Assembly: GCF_036387535.1 (NCBI RefSeq)
Contig: NZ_DASVTO010000025.1
Location: 1-60,880 of the forward strand
Direction: 5' to 3'
Length of the DNA stretch: 60,880 bases
DNA from: Sphingomonas_R sp036387535
GTDB taxonomy: Bacteria > Pseudomonadota > Alphaproteobacteria > Sphingomonadales > Sphingomonadaceae
The first letter of the stretch is position 1. Every line of letters starts with the position of its first letter. A model generated the notes under the pieces. It worked only from the letters and a program-made list of their open reading frames with translations. It had not been told where the DNA came from and ran no database searches. Of this stretch, positions 1-9,206 are shown piece after piece. A program made the translations under genes and the position numbers.

Positions 1-738
1 TGACGCTGCCGTCGGGGCGTACGATGCCCTTGAGCTTGGCCAGGGCCTCGACGCTGGTGCTGCGCGGATGTTCGTCGCGGTCGACGATCAGGTGATCGCC
101 CTTTTTCTGCGGCACGTGGACCGCGACGATCTCGGCGTCGAACCGGCCCGAGCTTTGCGCGGCGGCGGCGCGGCGCTGGCTGTCGCAGGCGAACGCGTCC
201 TGATCGGCGCGCGATACGCCATAGCTCTCGGCGACGTTCTCGGCCGTTTCCGGCATCGAATCGGTGCCAAAGGCGCGGCGCATGGCCGGATTGACGAAGC
301 GCCAGCCGATCGTCGTATCCTCCAGCCCGGCGGCGCGGGAGAAGGCGGTGTCGGCCTTTGCCATCACGAACGGCGCCCGGCTCATGCTTTCGACGCCGCC
401 CGCGATCATCAGCCGCGCGTCGCCGGCACGGATGCTGCGTGCGGCCAGCCCGACCGCGTCGAGGCCGGACCCGCACAGCCGGTTGATCGTGGCGCCGGGC
501 ACCGTTTCCGGCAGGCCCGCCAGTAGCAGCGCCATGCGTGCGACGTTGCGGTTATCCTCGCCCGCCTGGTTCGCGCAGCCGAGCAGGACATCATCGACGG
601 CATCCCAGTCGACCGACGGGTTGCGCGCCATCAAGGCGCGGAGCGGGTGCGCGGCGAGGTCGTCGGCCCGGACCGACGACAGCGCGCCGGCATAGCGTCC
701 GATCGGCGTGCGGATCGCGTCGCAGATATAGGCGGCGG

Positions 739-742
<4 letters not shown>
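1..742 (-). CDS. pcaF: 3-oxoadipyl-CoA thiolase, N-terminal 247 residues (runs off window)
   Basis: Catalyses thiolytic cleavage of 3-oxoadipyl-CoA to succinyl-CoA and acetyl-CoA, the last step of the beta-ketoadipate pathway. The frame reads MTAAYICDAIRTPIGRYAG and continues open to the window edge. The acyl-accepting cysteine is Cys90 in INRLCGSGLDAV, followed by the thiolase GGVESMSRAPF motif. The C-terminal half with the second catalytic Cys and the His lies outside. The ATG overlaps the TGA of pcaJ by 4 nt, so it is the third gene of a coupled pcaI-pcaJ-pcaF unit. The context favours PcaF over a general acetyl-CoA acetyltransferase. Confidence 0.93.
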
Positions 743-1376
<634 letters not shown>

Positions 1377-1377
<1 letters not shown>

Positions 1378-2084
1378 CAGACGCTCTCCCTTTCACGCAC
1401 GGTGCGCTTCTCGATCTTCTTCTCGTTGATCGTACTGCGCACGATCCGGTCGACATAGATGCCGGGCGTATGGATGCAGTCGGCATCGAGCGCGCCGGCC
1501 GCGACGATCTCCTCCACCTCGACCACGGTGATGCGCGCCGCGGTCGCCATGATCGGGTTGAAATTGCGCGCGGTCTTGCGGAACATCAGATTGCCCTCCG
1601 GATCGGCGCGCCACGCCTTGATGATCGCCAGATCCGCCTTCAGCCAGCGTTCGCGGACATAGGTTTCGCCGTCGAAATCCTCCAGCGGCTTGCCGTCCGC
1701 CACGACGGTGCCGACGCCGGTCTTCGTGTAGAAAGCGGGGATGCCGGCGCCGCCCGCGCGGATGCGTTCCGCCAGCGTGCCTTGCGGGTTGAGTTCCAGT
1801 TCCAGTTCGCCGCCGAGATATTGCTGCTCGAACAGCTTGTTCTCACCGACGTAGGAGGAGATCATCTTCGCCACCTGGCGGCTTTCCAGCAGCATCCACA
1901 GCCCGAAGCCGTCGGCCCCGGCATTGTTGGAGATGATCGTCAGCGCCTTCGCGCCCGAATCGCGGACGACGGGGATCAGGCTTTCGGGATTGCCGGACAG
2001 GCCGAAGCCCCCCGACATGATGGTCATCCCGTCGAACAGCAGCCCGTCAAGCGCGGCGGCGGGACTGTCATAGATCTTCTGCAT
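1377..2084 (-). CDS. pcaI: 3-oxoadipate CoA-transferase subunit A
   Basis: Alpha subunit of the same CoA-transferase, 235 residues. The start at MQKIYDSPAAALDGLLFDG is preferred because an SD-like GGGAGCAGGG lies just upstream and the family starts here; an in-frame extension upstream would read into the LysR gene. The glycine-rich GGFGLSGNPE motif is at about residues 25-34. The start lies inside the 3' end of the upstream LysR gene (17 bp overlap, different frame), so regulator and pathway genes may be co-transcribed or coupled. Confidence 0.93.
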
Positions 2085-3087
2085 TGCCCTGCTCCCAGCC
2101 GATGTCCGGAGTGCGACCATCGGATCGGATCGCGTCCTGCCATCTGGAACGCGGGCGGGAAAGCCCCTCCTGTCGAAAACCGCTCGATTGCGCGGCACGC
2201 TCCCAAGGAGCAGGTGCGGCGTACAGCGCACGCAACCAGTCGACGAGCGCGGTGACGGCTGGGGGGATCAGGCCGGCGGCGGGATGGACGGCGTAAATGC
2301 CGACGTCGACGGAGCCCTCATGGTCGACCAGCACGCGCGCCAGCCGCCCGGCCGCAATGTCGTGATCCACATCCCACAGCGAACGCAGCGCGATGCCGAC
2401 GCCCGCCAGCGTCAGTTCGCGGACGACCTCGCTGCTGTTGGTGCCGACATGGCTGCGGCGGTCGACGATGACGGGGCCGTCCGGTCCCTCCAGCCGCCAG
2501 GGCAGTTGCCCGTCGGCGGCCAGCAGACGGTGGTCGGCAAGCGCGGCAATGCCATTGGGATGGCCATGGGCCGCAAGATAGGCAGGCGCGGCGCACAGGA
2601 TCCGGCGGCTGGTGCCGAGGCGGTGCGCGGTCAGCCCGGAATCGATCGCCGGCGCGATCCGGACCGCGACGTCGATCCGGTCGGCGATCAGGTCGGAAAA
2701 GCCGTCCGACAGGTCAAACCGAAGATCGACCCCGGGATAGGCATCGAGAAACAGACCGAGGTGCGGGGCGAGATGGAGCCGGCCGAACGAAGTGGGACCC
2801 GACAGGCGCAACGGGCCACGAACGTCGCGCTGATGCCCCGAAACCCGCGCTTCGGCGGCCGCGACCGCCGCCAGGATGGCGACGACATCATCATGAAAGG
2901 CGGCGCCGGCCTGGGTCAGCGCCAGCCGGCGCGTGCTGCGATGGACCAGCTGCGTACCCAGCCGGCGTTCGAGCCGGGCCAGCCGCTTGGACGCCATCGG
3001 CGGCGAGATCGCCAGCCTGCGCGCCGCGGCGGAGATGCTGCCGGTGGCGACGATGGCGGCGAACAGGTCGTAATCGGGATCCACCAT
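2068..3087 (-). CDS. LysR-family transcriptional regulator
   Basis: Probable regulator of the pca genes just downstream on the same strand. It has an N-terminal winged HTH (about residues 5-62; GSISAAARRLAISPPMASKR) and a LysR substrate-binding domain (about 88-295). At 339 residues it is about 35-40 longer than usual. The extra polar, Arg-rich tail after LRALYAAPAPWE looks like read-on sequence and overlaps pcaI by 17 bp. The arrangement is co-directional rather than the classical divergent one, so its own promoter may also drive pcaIJF. The inducer cannot be read from sequence. Confidence 0.85.
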   Translation of the reverse strand: MVDPDYDLFAAIVATGSISAAARRLAISPPMASKRLARLERRLGTQLVHRSTRRLALTQAGAAFHDDVVAILAAVAAAEARVSGHQRDVRGPLRLSGPTSFGRLHLAPHLGLFLDAYPGVDLRFDLSDGFSDLIADRIDVAVRIAPAIDSGLTAHRLGTSRRILCAAPAYLAAHGHPNGIAALADHRLLAADGQLPWRLEGPDGPVIVDRRSHVGTNSSEVVRELTLAGVGIALRSLWDVDHDIAAGRLARVLVDHEGSVDVGIYAVHPAAGLIPPAVTALVDWLRALYAAPAPWERAAQSSGFRQEGLSRPRSRWQDAIRSDGRTPDIGWEQGNAEDL

Positions 3088-3186
3088 TCGTTCCTGCCGG
3101 GAAAGACTGTCGTCGGGAACTTGTGTCTACTGAACGGACGCGGGGCCGGCTACACCGACCGCGCAGGACAGACAGGAGGAAGCCGG

Positions 3187-5295
3187 ATGATCGACAGGAC
3201 GGATCGCGCGGGATTGCAGGTCGCGAACACGCTGGCCACGTTCATCGAGACGCGCGTCTTGCCGGGAACGGGGGTCGCGGCCGATACCTTCTGGGCCGGC
3301 ATGGCGGATATCTATGCGCGCTTCGCCCCCGACAATGCCGAATTGCTGGCGGTGCGCGACCAGATGCAGGCGCAGATCGACGCATGGCATCTGGCGCGCG
3401 CGGGTCAGCCGATCGCGATGCCCGCCTATCAGACCTTCCTGCGTGCGATCGGCTATCTGGTCGACGAGCCCGCGCCGTTCACGATCGGTTCGACCGGCGT
3501 CGACGCGGAACTGGCGACGATGGCGGGACCGCAGCTGGTGGTGCCGGTGCTGAACGCGCGCTTCCTGCTGAACGCGGCGAATGCGCGCTGGGGCAGCCTG
3601 TACGATGCGCTATATGGCACCGATGCCCTGCCCGGGGCGGCAGCGGGCAAGGGCTATGATCCTGAGCGGGGGGCGCAGGTGATCGCCTGGGCCAAGGCGT
3701 TTCTCGACCGGACATTGCCGCTGGCGGACGGCAGCTGGGCGGACTTCGCAGGCGGGATGCCGGTGCTCGCGGATCCTACGCAGTATCGGGGTCATGCCGG
3801 CGAAACCCTGCTGTTCCGGCATAATGGACTGCATATCGAGGTGGTGGTGGACCGCGACCATCCGATCGGGCGGACCGATCCGGCGGGGATCGCCGATGTG
3901 GTGCTGGAATCGGCCCTGTCGACGATCGTGGACCTGGAGGACTCGGTCGCCGCGGTCGATGCGGATGACAAGGTGGCGGCCTATGCCAATTGGCTGGGGC
4001 TGATGCAGGGCGATCTGGAGGCGCAGTTCGAGAAAGGCGGCCGGACGCTGACCCGTCGGCTGGCGGAGGACCGCCGTTATGACGCGGCGGATGGCGGGAC
4101 CATCACGCTGCCGGGGCGCAGCCTGTTGCTGGTGCGCAATGTCGGTCATCTGATGACGACGCCGGCGGTGCTGTTGCCGGATGGGACGGAGGCGCCGGAA
4201 GGCGTATTGGACGGGATCGTCACCAGCCTGATCGCGCTGCACGACCGGAACGGCGCCGGTATCCGCAACAGCCGGACCGGTTCGATCTATATCGTGAAGC
4301 CCAAGATGCACGGACCGGACGAAGCCGCATTCACCAACCGGCTGTTCGATGCGATCGAGGATCTGCTCGGCCTGCCGCGCCATACGATCAAGGTCGGCGT
4401 GATGGATGAGGAGCGGCGGACGTCCGTCAACCTGGCCGCGTGCATTGCGGCGGTGAAGGACCGGATCATGTTCATCAACACCGGGTTCCTGGACAGGACC
4501 GGCGACGAGATGCACACATCGATGCGGGCGGGGCCGATGCTGCGCAAGGGCGACATGAAGACGTCCGCATGGATCGCGGCCTATGAAAATCGCAACGTGC
4601 AGATCGGGCTCGCCTGCGGACTGTCGGGCCGGGCGCAGATCGGGAAGGGCATGTGGGCGGCCCCCGACCGCATGGCCGACATGCTGGACCAGAAGATCGC
4701 GCATCCCCGCACCGGCGCTAGCACCGCCTGGGTTCCCAGCCCAACGGCGGCCACGCTGCACGCGACCCACTATCATGCCATCGACGTGTTCGCGCGCGCG
4801 GCGGAGCGCGTTGCCGAGCCGATCGCGCCGCTCGACGCGTTGCTGACGATTCCGTTGGCGGATGGGCGCAACTGGAGCCCCGCGGACATTCGGGACGAGC
4901 TGGACAATAATGCGCAGGGCATCCTGGGTTATGTCGTGCGCTGGGTGGACCAGGGCGTCGGATGTTCGAAGGTGCCCGACATCCATGATGTCGGCCTGAT
5001 GGAGGACCGCGCGACCTTGCGAATCTCGTCGCAGCATATGGCGAACTGGCTGTTGCACGGCGTCGCCACGCCGGACGAGGCGGAAGCGGCGCTGGAACGG
5101 ATGGCGGCCAAGGTGGATGCGCAGAATGCCGGCGATCCGCTGTACCGGCCGATGGCGGGCGTGGCCGATACCAGTCTGGCCTATCAGGCCGCACGCGCGC
5201 TGGTCTTCGACGGACTGACGCAGCCCAATGGCTATACCGAGCCGTTGCTGCACCGGTTCCGGCAGCGGGCGAAGGCCGCGGGGGCGGCGGCCTGA
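3187..5295 (+). CDS. glcB: Malate synthase G
   Basis: Condenses glyoxylate with acetyl-CoA to malate. It has 702 residues, close to the 723 of the E. coli enzyme. The start MIDRTDRAGLQV is chosen because GGAGGA lies about 7 nt upstream; the longer open frame upstream is antisense to the LysR gene. Family landmarks are the IVDLEDSVAAVDADDK segment and DEMHTSMRAGPM, both in the TIM-barrel catalytic core. Its TGA overlaps the ATG of the next gene. No isocitrate lyase is in the window, so glyoxylate supply (glycolate or glyoxylate shunt) is undetermined. Confidence 0.95.
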   Translation: MIDRTDRAGLQVANTLATFIETRVLPGTGVAADTFWAGMADIYARFAPDNAELLAVRDQMQAQIDAWHLARAGQPIAMPAYQTFLRAIGYLVDEPAPFTIGSTGVDAELATMAGPQLVVPVLNARFLLNAANARWGSLYDALYGTDALPGAAAGKGYDPERGAQVIAWAKAFLDRTLPLADGSWADFAGGMPVLADPTQYRGHAGETLLFRHNGLHIEVVVDRDHPIGRTDPAGIADVVLESALSTIVDLEDSVAAVDADDKVAAYANWLGLMQGDLEAQFEKGGRTLTRRLAEDRRYDAADGGTITLPGRSLLLVRNVGHLMTTPAVLLPDGTEAPEGVLDGIVTSLIALHDRNGAGIRNSRTGSIYIVKPKMHGPDEAAFTNRLFDAIEDLLGLPRHTIKVGVMDEERRTSVNLAACIAAVKDRIMFINTGFLDRTGDEMHTSMRAGPMLRKGDMKTSAWIAAYENRNVQIGLACGLSGRAQIGKGMWAAPDRMADMLDQKIAHPRTGASTAWVPSPTAATLHATHYHAIDVFARAAERVAEPIAPLDALLTIPLADGRNWSPADIRDELDNNAQGILGYVVRWVDQGVGCSKVPDIHDVGLMEDRATLRISSQHMANWLLHGVATPDEAEAALERMAAKVDAQNAGDPLYRPMAGVADTSLAYQAARALVFDGLTQPNGYTEPLLHRFRQRAKAAGAAA

Positions 5296-5825
5296 TGCCG
5301 GTCTATGCGCTGGACGGGCGGCAGCCGCGACGGCCCGATGACGGTTCCGCCTGGATCGCGCCGTCCGCCGACGTGATCGGGGAGGTCGTGCTGGCGGCGG
5401 AGGTCAGCATCTGGTTCGGGGCGGTGGTGCGGGCCGACAATGGCGCGATCCAAATCGGCGCGCGCAGCAATGTGCAGGATGGTGCAATGCTGCATTCCGA
5501 TCCGGACGCGCCGCTGACCATCGGTGCGGGCGTGACGATCGGGCATCATGCGATCCTGCATGGCTGCACGATCGGCGATCATGTGCTGGTGGGGATGGGC
5601 GCTACGGTCCTGAACCATGCCGTGATCGGCGCGGACAGCCTGATCGGCGCCGGGGCGCTGGTGACGGAGGGCAAGGCATTTCCGGCGGGCAGCCTGATCG
5701 TCGGCGCCCCCGCACGGGTGGTGCGGGCCTTGTCCGAAGCGGAGATCGCACGGCTGCGCCAGTCGGCAGCGGTCTATTGCGAGAAGCGGGCGCTCTATGC
5801 GGCCCGCCTGGAACAAGTGGGATAA
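5295..5825 (+). CDS. Gamma-carbonic anhydrase family protein
   Basis: A left-handed beta-helix (hexapeptide repeat) protein of 176 residues, of the YrdA/PaaY/Cam type. Putative zinc ligands are His67 (MLHSD), His84 and His89 (GHHAILHGC), with the spacing seen in gamma-class enzymes. Arg46/Asp48 in VVRADNG match the conserved core. It starts on the stop codon of malate synthase (TGATG), so the two are translationally coupled. Many family members have no demonstrated activity, so bicarbonate or thioesterase-like activity is inferred only. Confidence 0.88.
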   Translation: MPVYALDGRQPRRPDDGSAWIAPSADVIGEVVLAAEVSIWFGAVVRADNGAIQIGARSNVQDGAMLHSDPDAPLTIGAGVTIGHHAILHGCTIGDHVLVGMGATVLNHAVIGADSLIGAGALVTEGKAFPAGSLIVGAPARVVRALSEAEIARLRQSAAVYCEKRALYAARLEQVG

Positions 5826-5841
5826 ACGCAGTGCCCGCGGA

Positions 5842-7467
5842 TCAGCGATCGCCGACCAGATCGAGCGCCAATGCCTCCGCGACCTTGATACCGTCGACCG
5901 CGGCCGAAAGGATGCCGCCGGCATAGCCCGCACCCTCCCCCGCCGGATAGAGGCCGCCGGTGTTGAGGCTCTGGAAATCGCGGCCACGGGTGATGCGGAT
6001 GGGCGACGACGTCCGCGTTTCGACCCCGGTCAGCATCGCGTCGGGATGATCGTAGCCCGGAATCTGACGGCCGAAGGCGGGCAGCGCCTCCCGCATCGCG
6101 GTGACCGCGAAATCGGGCAGGCAGTCGGCCAGGTCGGTTGGATGAACACCGGGGCGATAGGACGGGACGACCGCGCCGAAGCCGGTGGAGGCGCGGCCGG
6201 CAAGGAAGTCGCCCACGGTCTGGCCGGGTGCGGCATAGCTGGATCCACCCGCCAGATAGGCGCGGCGTTCCCAATGGCGTTGCAGCGCGATCCCCGCGAG
6301 CGGCGACCCCGGATAGTCGCGCGCGGGATCGATGCCGACGACGATGCCGGAATTGGCATTGCGTTCGGCACGCGAATATTGGCTCATCCCGTTGGTGGCG
6401 ACATGGCCGGGTTCGGACGTGGCGGCGACGACGGTGCCGCCGGGACACATGCAGAAGCTGTAGACCGTGCGCCCGTTCGCGCAGTGATGCGACAGGCTGT
6501 AGGCGGCCGCGCCGAGATCGGGATGCCCGGCGCAGGTGCCGAACCGCGCGCGATCGATCCAGGATTGCGGATGTTCGATGCGGACGCCGATCGAAAACGG
6601 CTTGGCTTCGACATGGACGCCGCGATCATGGAGCATGTGAAAGGTGTCGCGCGCGCTGTGCCCGACCGCCAGCACGACATGCGACGCCGCCAGATGCCCA
6701 CCATCATGCAGGTGCAGGCCGCGCAGGTGGCGCGTCCCGTCCGCCGCGACCGCGATGTCCAGATCGTCGACCCGCGTGCCGAAGCGATATTCCCCGCCCA
6801 GCGCCTCGATCGTCGCGCGCATATGTTCGACCATGGTGACGAGGCGAAACGTGCCGATGTGCGGATGCGCCTCGGTCAGGATTTCCGGCGGTGCGCCGGC
6901 GGTAACGAACTCGGTCAACACCTTGCGCCCAAGGTGGCGCGGATCCTTGATCTGGCTCCAGAGCTTGCCGTCGGAAAAGGTGCCGGCGCCGCCCTCCCCG
7001 AACTGGACGTTGGATTCGGGTTCCAGCACGCCGCGGCGCCACAGGCCCCAGGTGTCCTTCGTCCGTTCGCGCACGACCTTGCCGCGATCCAGGATGATCG
7101 GGCGGAATCCCATCTGCGCCAGGATCAGTCCGGCGAACAGGCCGCAGGGGCCGGCACCGATCACCACCGGGCGAGGGCCGGCCGATCCCGTCGGCGCGCG
7201 CGCGACGAAGCGGTAGTCGGTGTCAGGCGTGGGGCGGACATGCGGATCGCCGGCAAAGCGGGTGAGGATCCCGGCTTCGTCATGAACCTCCACATCGACC
7301 GAATAGACGAGCAGGATCGCCGATTTGCGACGGGCGTCATTGGCGCGGCGGGCGATGGCGTGGTGAACCAGCGCATCCGGCGGGATGCCGAGCCGTGCGC
7401 AGATCGCGGCCGGCAGGGCTTTCGGTGGATGATCGAGCGGCAATTTCAGGTCGGACAGGCGCAGCAT
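5842..7467 (-). CDS. FAD-dependent oxidoreductase, COG2509 type
   Basis: A 541-residue flavoprotein. An N-terminal region of about 95 residues of unknown role precedes a dinucleotide-binding motif, GAGPCG at residues 104-109, then ILDRG ending the second strand, and NVQFGEGGAGTFSDG. A late GLYPAGEGAGYAGGI motif contacts FAD. The layout matches the widespread but uncharacterised COG2509 dehydrogenases. Its substrate is unknown. It is transcribed alone, convergent with the carbonic anhydrase gene (16 bp gap) and divergent from ugd. Confidence 0.85.
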   Translation of the reverse strand: MLRLSDLKLPLDHPPKALPAAICARLGIPPDALVHHAIARRANDARRKSAILLVYSVDVEVHDEAGILTRFAGDPHVRPTPDTDYRFVARAPTGSAGPRPVVIGAGPCGLFAGLILAQMGFRPIILDRGKVVRERTKDTWGLWRRGVLEPESNVQFGEGGAGTFSDGKLWSQIKDPRHLGRKVLTEFVTAGAPPEILTEAHPHIGTFRLVTMVEHMRATIEALGGEYRFGTRVDDLDIAVAADGTRHLRGLHLHDGGHLAASHVVLAVGHSARDTFHMLHDRGVHVEAKPFSIGVRIEHPQSWIDRARFGTCAGHPDLGAAAYSLSHHCANGRTVYSFCMCPGGTVVAATSEPGHVATNGMSQYSRAERNANSGIVVGIDPARDYPGSPLAGIALQRHWERRAYLAGGSSYAAPGQTVGDFLAGRASTGFGAVVPSYRPGVHPTDLADCLPDFAVTAMREALPAFGRQIPGYDHPDAMLTGVETRTSSPIRITRGRDFQSLNTGGLYPAGEGAGYAGGILSAAVDGIKVAEALALDLVGDR

Positions 7468-7608
7468 CGCACCGCCTTAGCCGGATATGGTGCATTCTGC
7501 CACGTCGGGCTGGGACGGTAAAACAGGTGCAAGGCAGGGAAATGTCGGATAACGGGCATGACGGCGGTCGCAGGGCCGACGGGATCACCAGGATGGGAAT
7601 GGCGGGCA

Positions 7609-8916
7609 ATGCGGATCACGATGATCGGGACGGGATATGTCGGGCTGGTGTCGGGGGCGTGTTTCGCGGATTTCGGCCATGACGTGATCTGCGTCGACAA
7701 GGACGCCGCGAAGATCGACGCGCTGCATGCCGGCATCATGCCGATCTACGAACCCGGGCTGAAAGAATTGGTGGCGACCAACGTCAAGGGTGGCCGCCTG
7801 TCGTTCACCACCGATCTGACCGAGGGCGTCGCCGGCGCGGATGCGGTGTTCATCGCGGTCGGCACCCCGTCGCGCCGCGGCGACGGCCATGCCGACCTGA
7901 CCTATGTCTATGCCGCCACGCGCGAGATCGCGGCGGCGCTGACCAAGCCGGCCGTGGTCATCACCAAGTCGACCGTGCCGGTCGGTACCGGCGACGAGGT
8001 GGAGCGGATCATCCGCGAGGTGGCGCCCGATGCGAAGGCCTGGGTCGTGTCCAACCCCGAATTCCTGCGCGAAGGTGCGGCGATCGAGGACTTCAAGCGT
8101 CCCGACCGCGTCGTCGTCGGCACCGAAGATCCGGAAGCGACCGCCATCATGGAAGCGGTGTATCGCCCGCTCTACCTCAACCGGTCGGCGCTGATGTTCA
8201 CCGGTCGGCGCACCGCGGAACTCATCAAATATGCCGCCAACGCGTTCCTTGCGACGAAGATCACCTTCATCAACGAGATCGCCGACCTGTGCGAAGTGGT
8301 GGGCGCCGATGTGAAGGACGTGTCGCGCGGCATCGGCCTCGACAATCGGATCGGATCGAAGTTCCTGCACGCGGGCCCGGGCTATGGCGGGTCCTGTTTC
8401 CCGAAGGATACGCTGGCGCTGTTGAAGACCGCGGAAGACCATGAGGTCCCGGTGCGGATCGTGGAAGCGGTGGTGCAGGTCAACGACAGCCGCAAGCGCG
8501 CGATGGGCCGCAAGGTGCTGCGCGCGATGGGCGAGGGTGATCATCGCGGCAAGCGGGTCGGCGTGCTGGGCCTGACGTTCAAGCCGGATACGGACGACAT
8601 GCGCGATGCGCCGTCGCTGGCGCTGATCCAGGCGTTGCAGGATGCCGGCGTGTCCGTGCGCGCCTATGATCCGGAAGGCGTGGAGCAGGCGGCGAAGATG
8701 CTGACCGGTGTCGAGTTCGTGGCCGATGCCTATGCCGCGGCGGCCGATGCCGATGCGCTGGTGATCGTGACGGAGTGGAACGCGTTCCGCGCGCTCGATC
8801 TGCAACGGATTGCGGGTGCGATGCAGGCGCCGGTGCTGGTCGACCTGCGCAACATCTATCATCGCCGCGATGTCGAGGCAGCGGGGCTGCATTATCACGG
8901 GATCGGCCGCGGCTGA
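7609..8916 (+). CDS. ugd: UDP-glucose 6-dehydrogenase
   Basis: Oxidises UDP-glucose twice with NAD to UDP-glucuronate for exopolysaccharide or glycolipid synthesis. It has 435 residues. The Rossmann motif GTGYVGLVSG starts at residue 7, which fixes the start at MRITMIGTGYVG; an upstream in-frame ATG would add 17 unlikely residues. The catalytic Cys is Cys263 in GPGYGGSCFPKD. KVLRAMGEG and the C-terminal UDP-binding domain (GLTFKPDTDDMRDAPS) follow. A GC-rich hairpin lies after the stop. Confidence 0.96.
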   Translation: MRITMIGTGYVGLVSGACFADFGHDVICVDKDAAKIDALHAGIMPIYEPGLKELVATNVKGGRLSFTTDLTEGVAGADAVFIAVGTPSRRGDGHADLTYVYAATREIAAALTKPAVVITKSTVPVGTGDEVERIIREVAPDAKAWVVSNPEFLREGAAIEDFKRPDRVVVGTEDPEATAIMEAVYRPLYLNRSALMFTGRRTAELIKYAANAFLATKITFINEIADLCEVVGADVKDVSRGIGLDNRIGSKFLHAGPGYGGSCFPKDTLALLKTAEDHEVPVRIVEAVVQVNDSRKRAMGRKVLRAMGEGDHRGKRVGVLGLTFKPDTDDMRDAPSLALIQALQDAGVSVRAYDPEGVEQAAKMLTGVEFVADAYAAAADADALVIVTEWNAFRALDLQRIAGAMQAPVLVDLRNIYHRRDVEAAGLHYHGIGRG

Positions 8917-8927
8917 TCCGCTTGATC

Positions 8928-8951
8928 GCGGGCGGCACGGTGGCCGCCCGC
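8928..8951 (+). terminator. Hairpin after ugd
   Basis: GCGGGCGGC and GCCGCCCGC form a perfect 9-bp stem with a 6-nt loop, 12 bp after the ugd stop. There is no T-run, so it may be a processing or Rho-assisted 3' end rather than a classical intrinsic terminator. Confidence 0.5.
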
Positions 8952-8997
8952 CGGGGTCGACGTCCACAGCGCCGGTCCGCGACGCAGGGAGCCTGTC

Positions 8998-9186
8998 ATG
9001 ACCGATCGCGATCCGCCATCCGCCGAGGATAACCGGACGCCGCGCGTGGTGCGGCCGTGGATCATCCTGTTCGCGGTGGTGGCCGTACTGGCCGCCGGCG
9101 GCATCCTCTATGCCTTCACGACGCGGTTCGGGCAGACCGCGACGCCGGGTGCGACGCCGGTGGGGGGAAGCCGCCCGGCCCGGTAA
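8998..9186 (+). CDS. Small single-pass membrane protein
   Basis: A 62-residue protein with a polar N-terminus (MTDRDPPSAEDNRTPRVV), one strongly hydrophobic segment (about residues 21-41: WIILFAVVAVLAAGGILYAF) and a short Gly/Pro/Arg tail. GGGAG stands about 7 nt upstream of the ATG. No family recognised. The predicted topology has the charged N-terminus in the cytoplasm. It sits alone between ugd and a convergent DUF6880 gene. Confidence 0.6.
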   Translation: MTDRDPPSAEDNRTPRVVRPWIILFAVVAVLAAGGILYAFTTRFGQTATPGATPVGGSRPAR

Positions 9187-9206
9187 GCCGCGGCCGGACC
9201 GGGGCG

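Noticed and set aside
3610..5253. 547-codon minus-strand frame opposite malate synthase
   Set aside because: Antisense shadow of glcB with low-complexity Arg/His/Gln composition.
5797..7521. 574-codon plus-strand frame opposite the FAD oxidoreductase
   Set aside because: Antisense shadow; the minus-strand frame has a full FAD-binding pattern.
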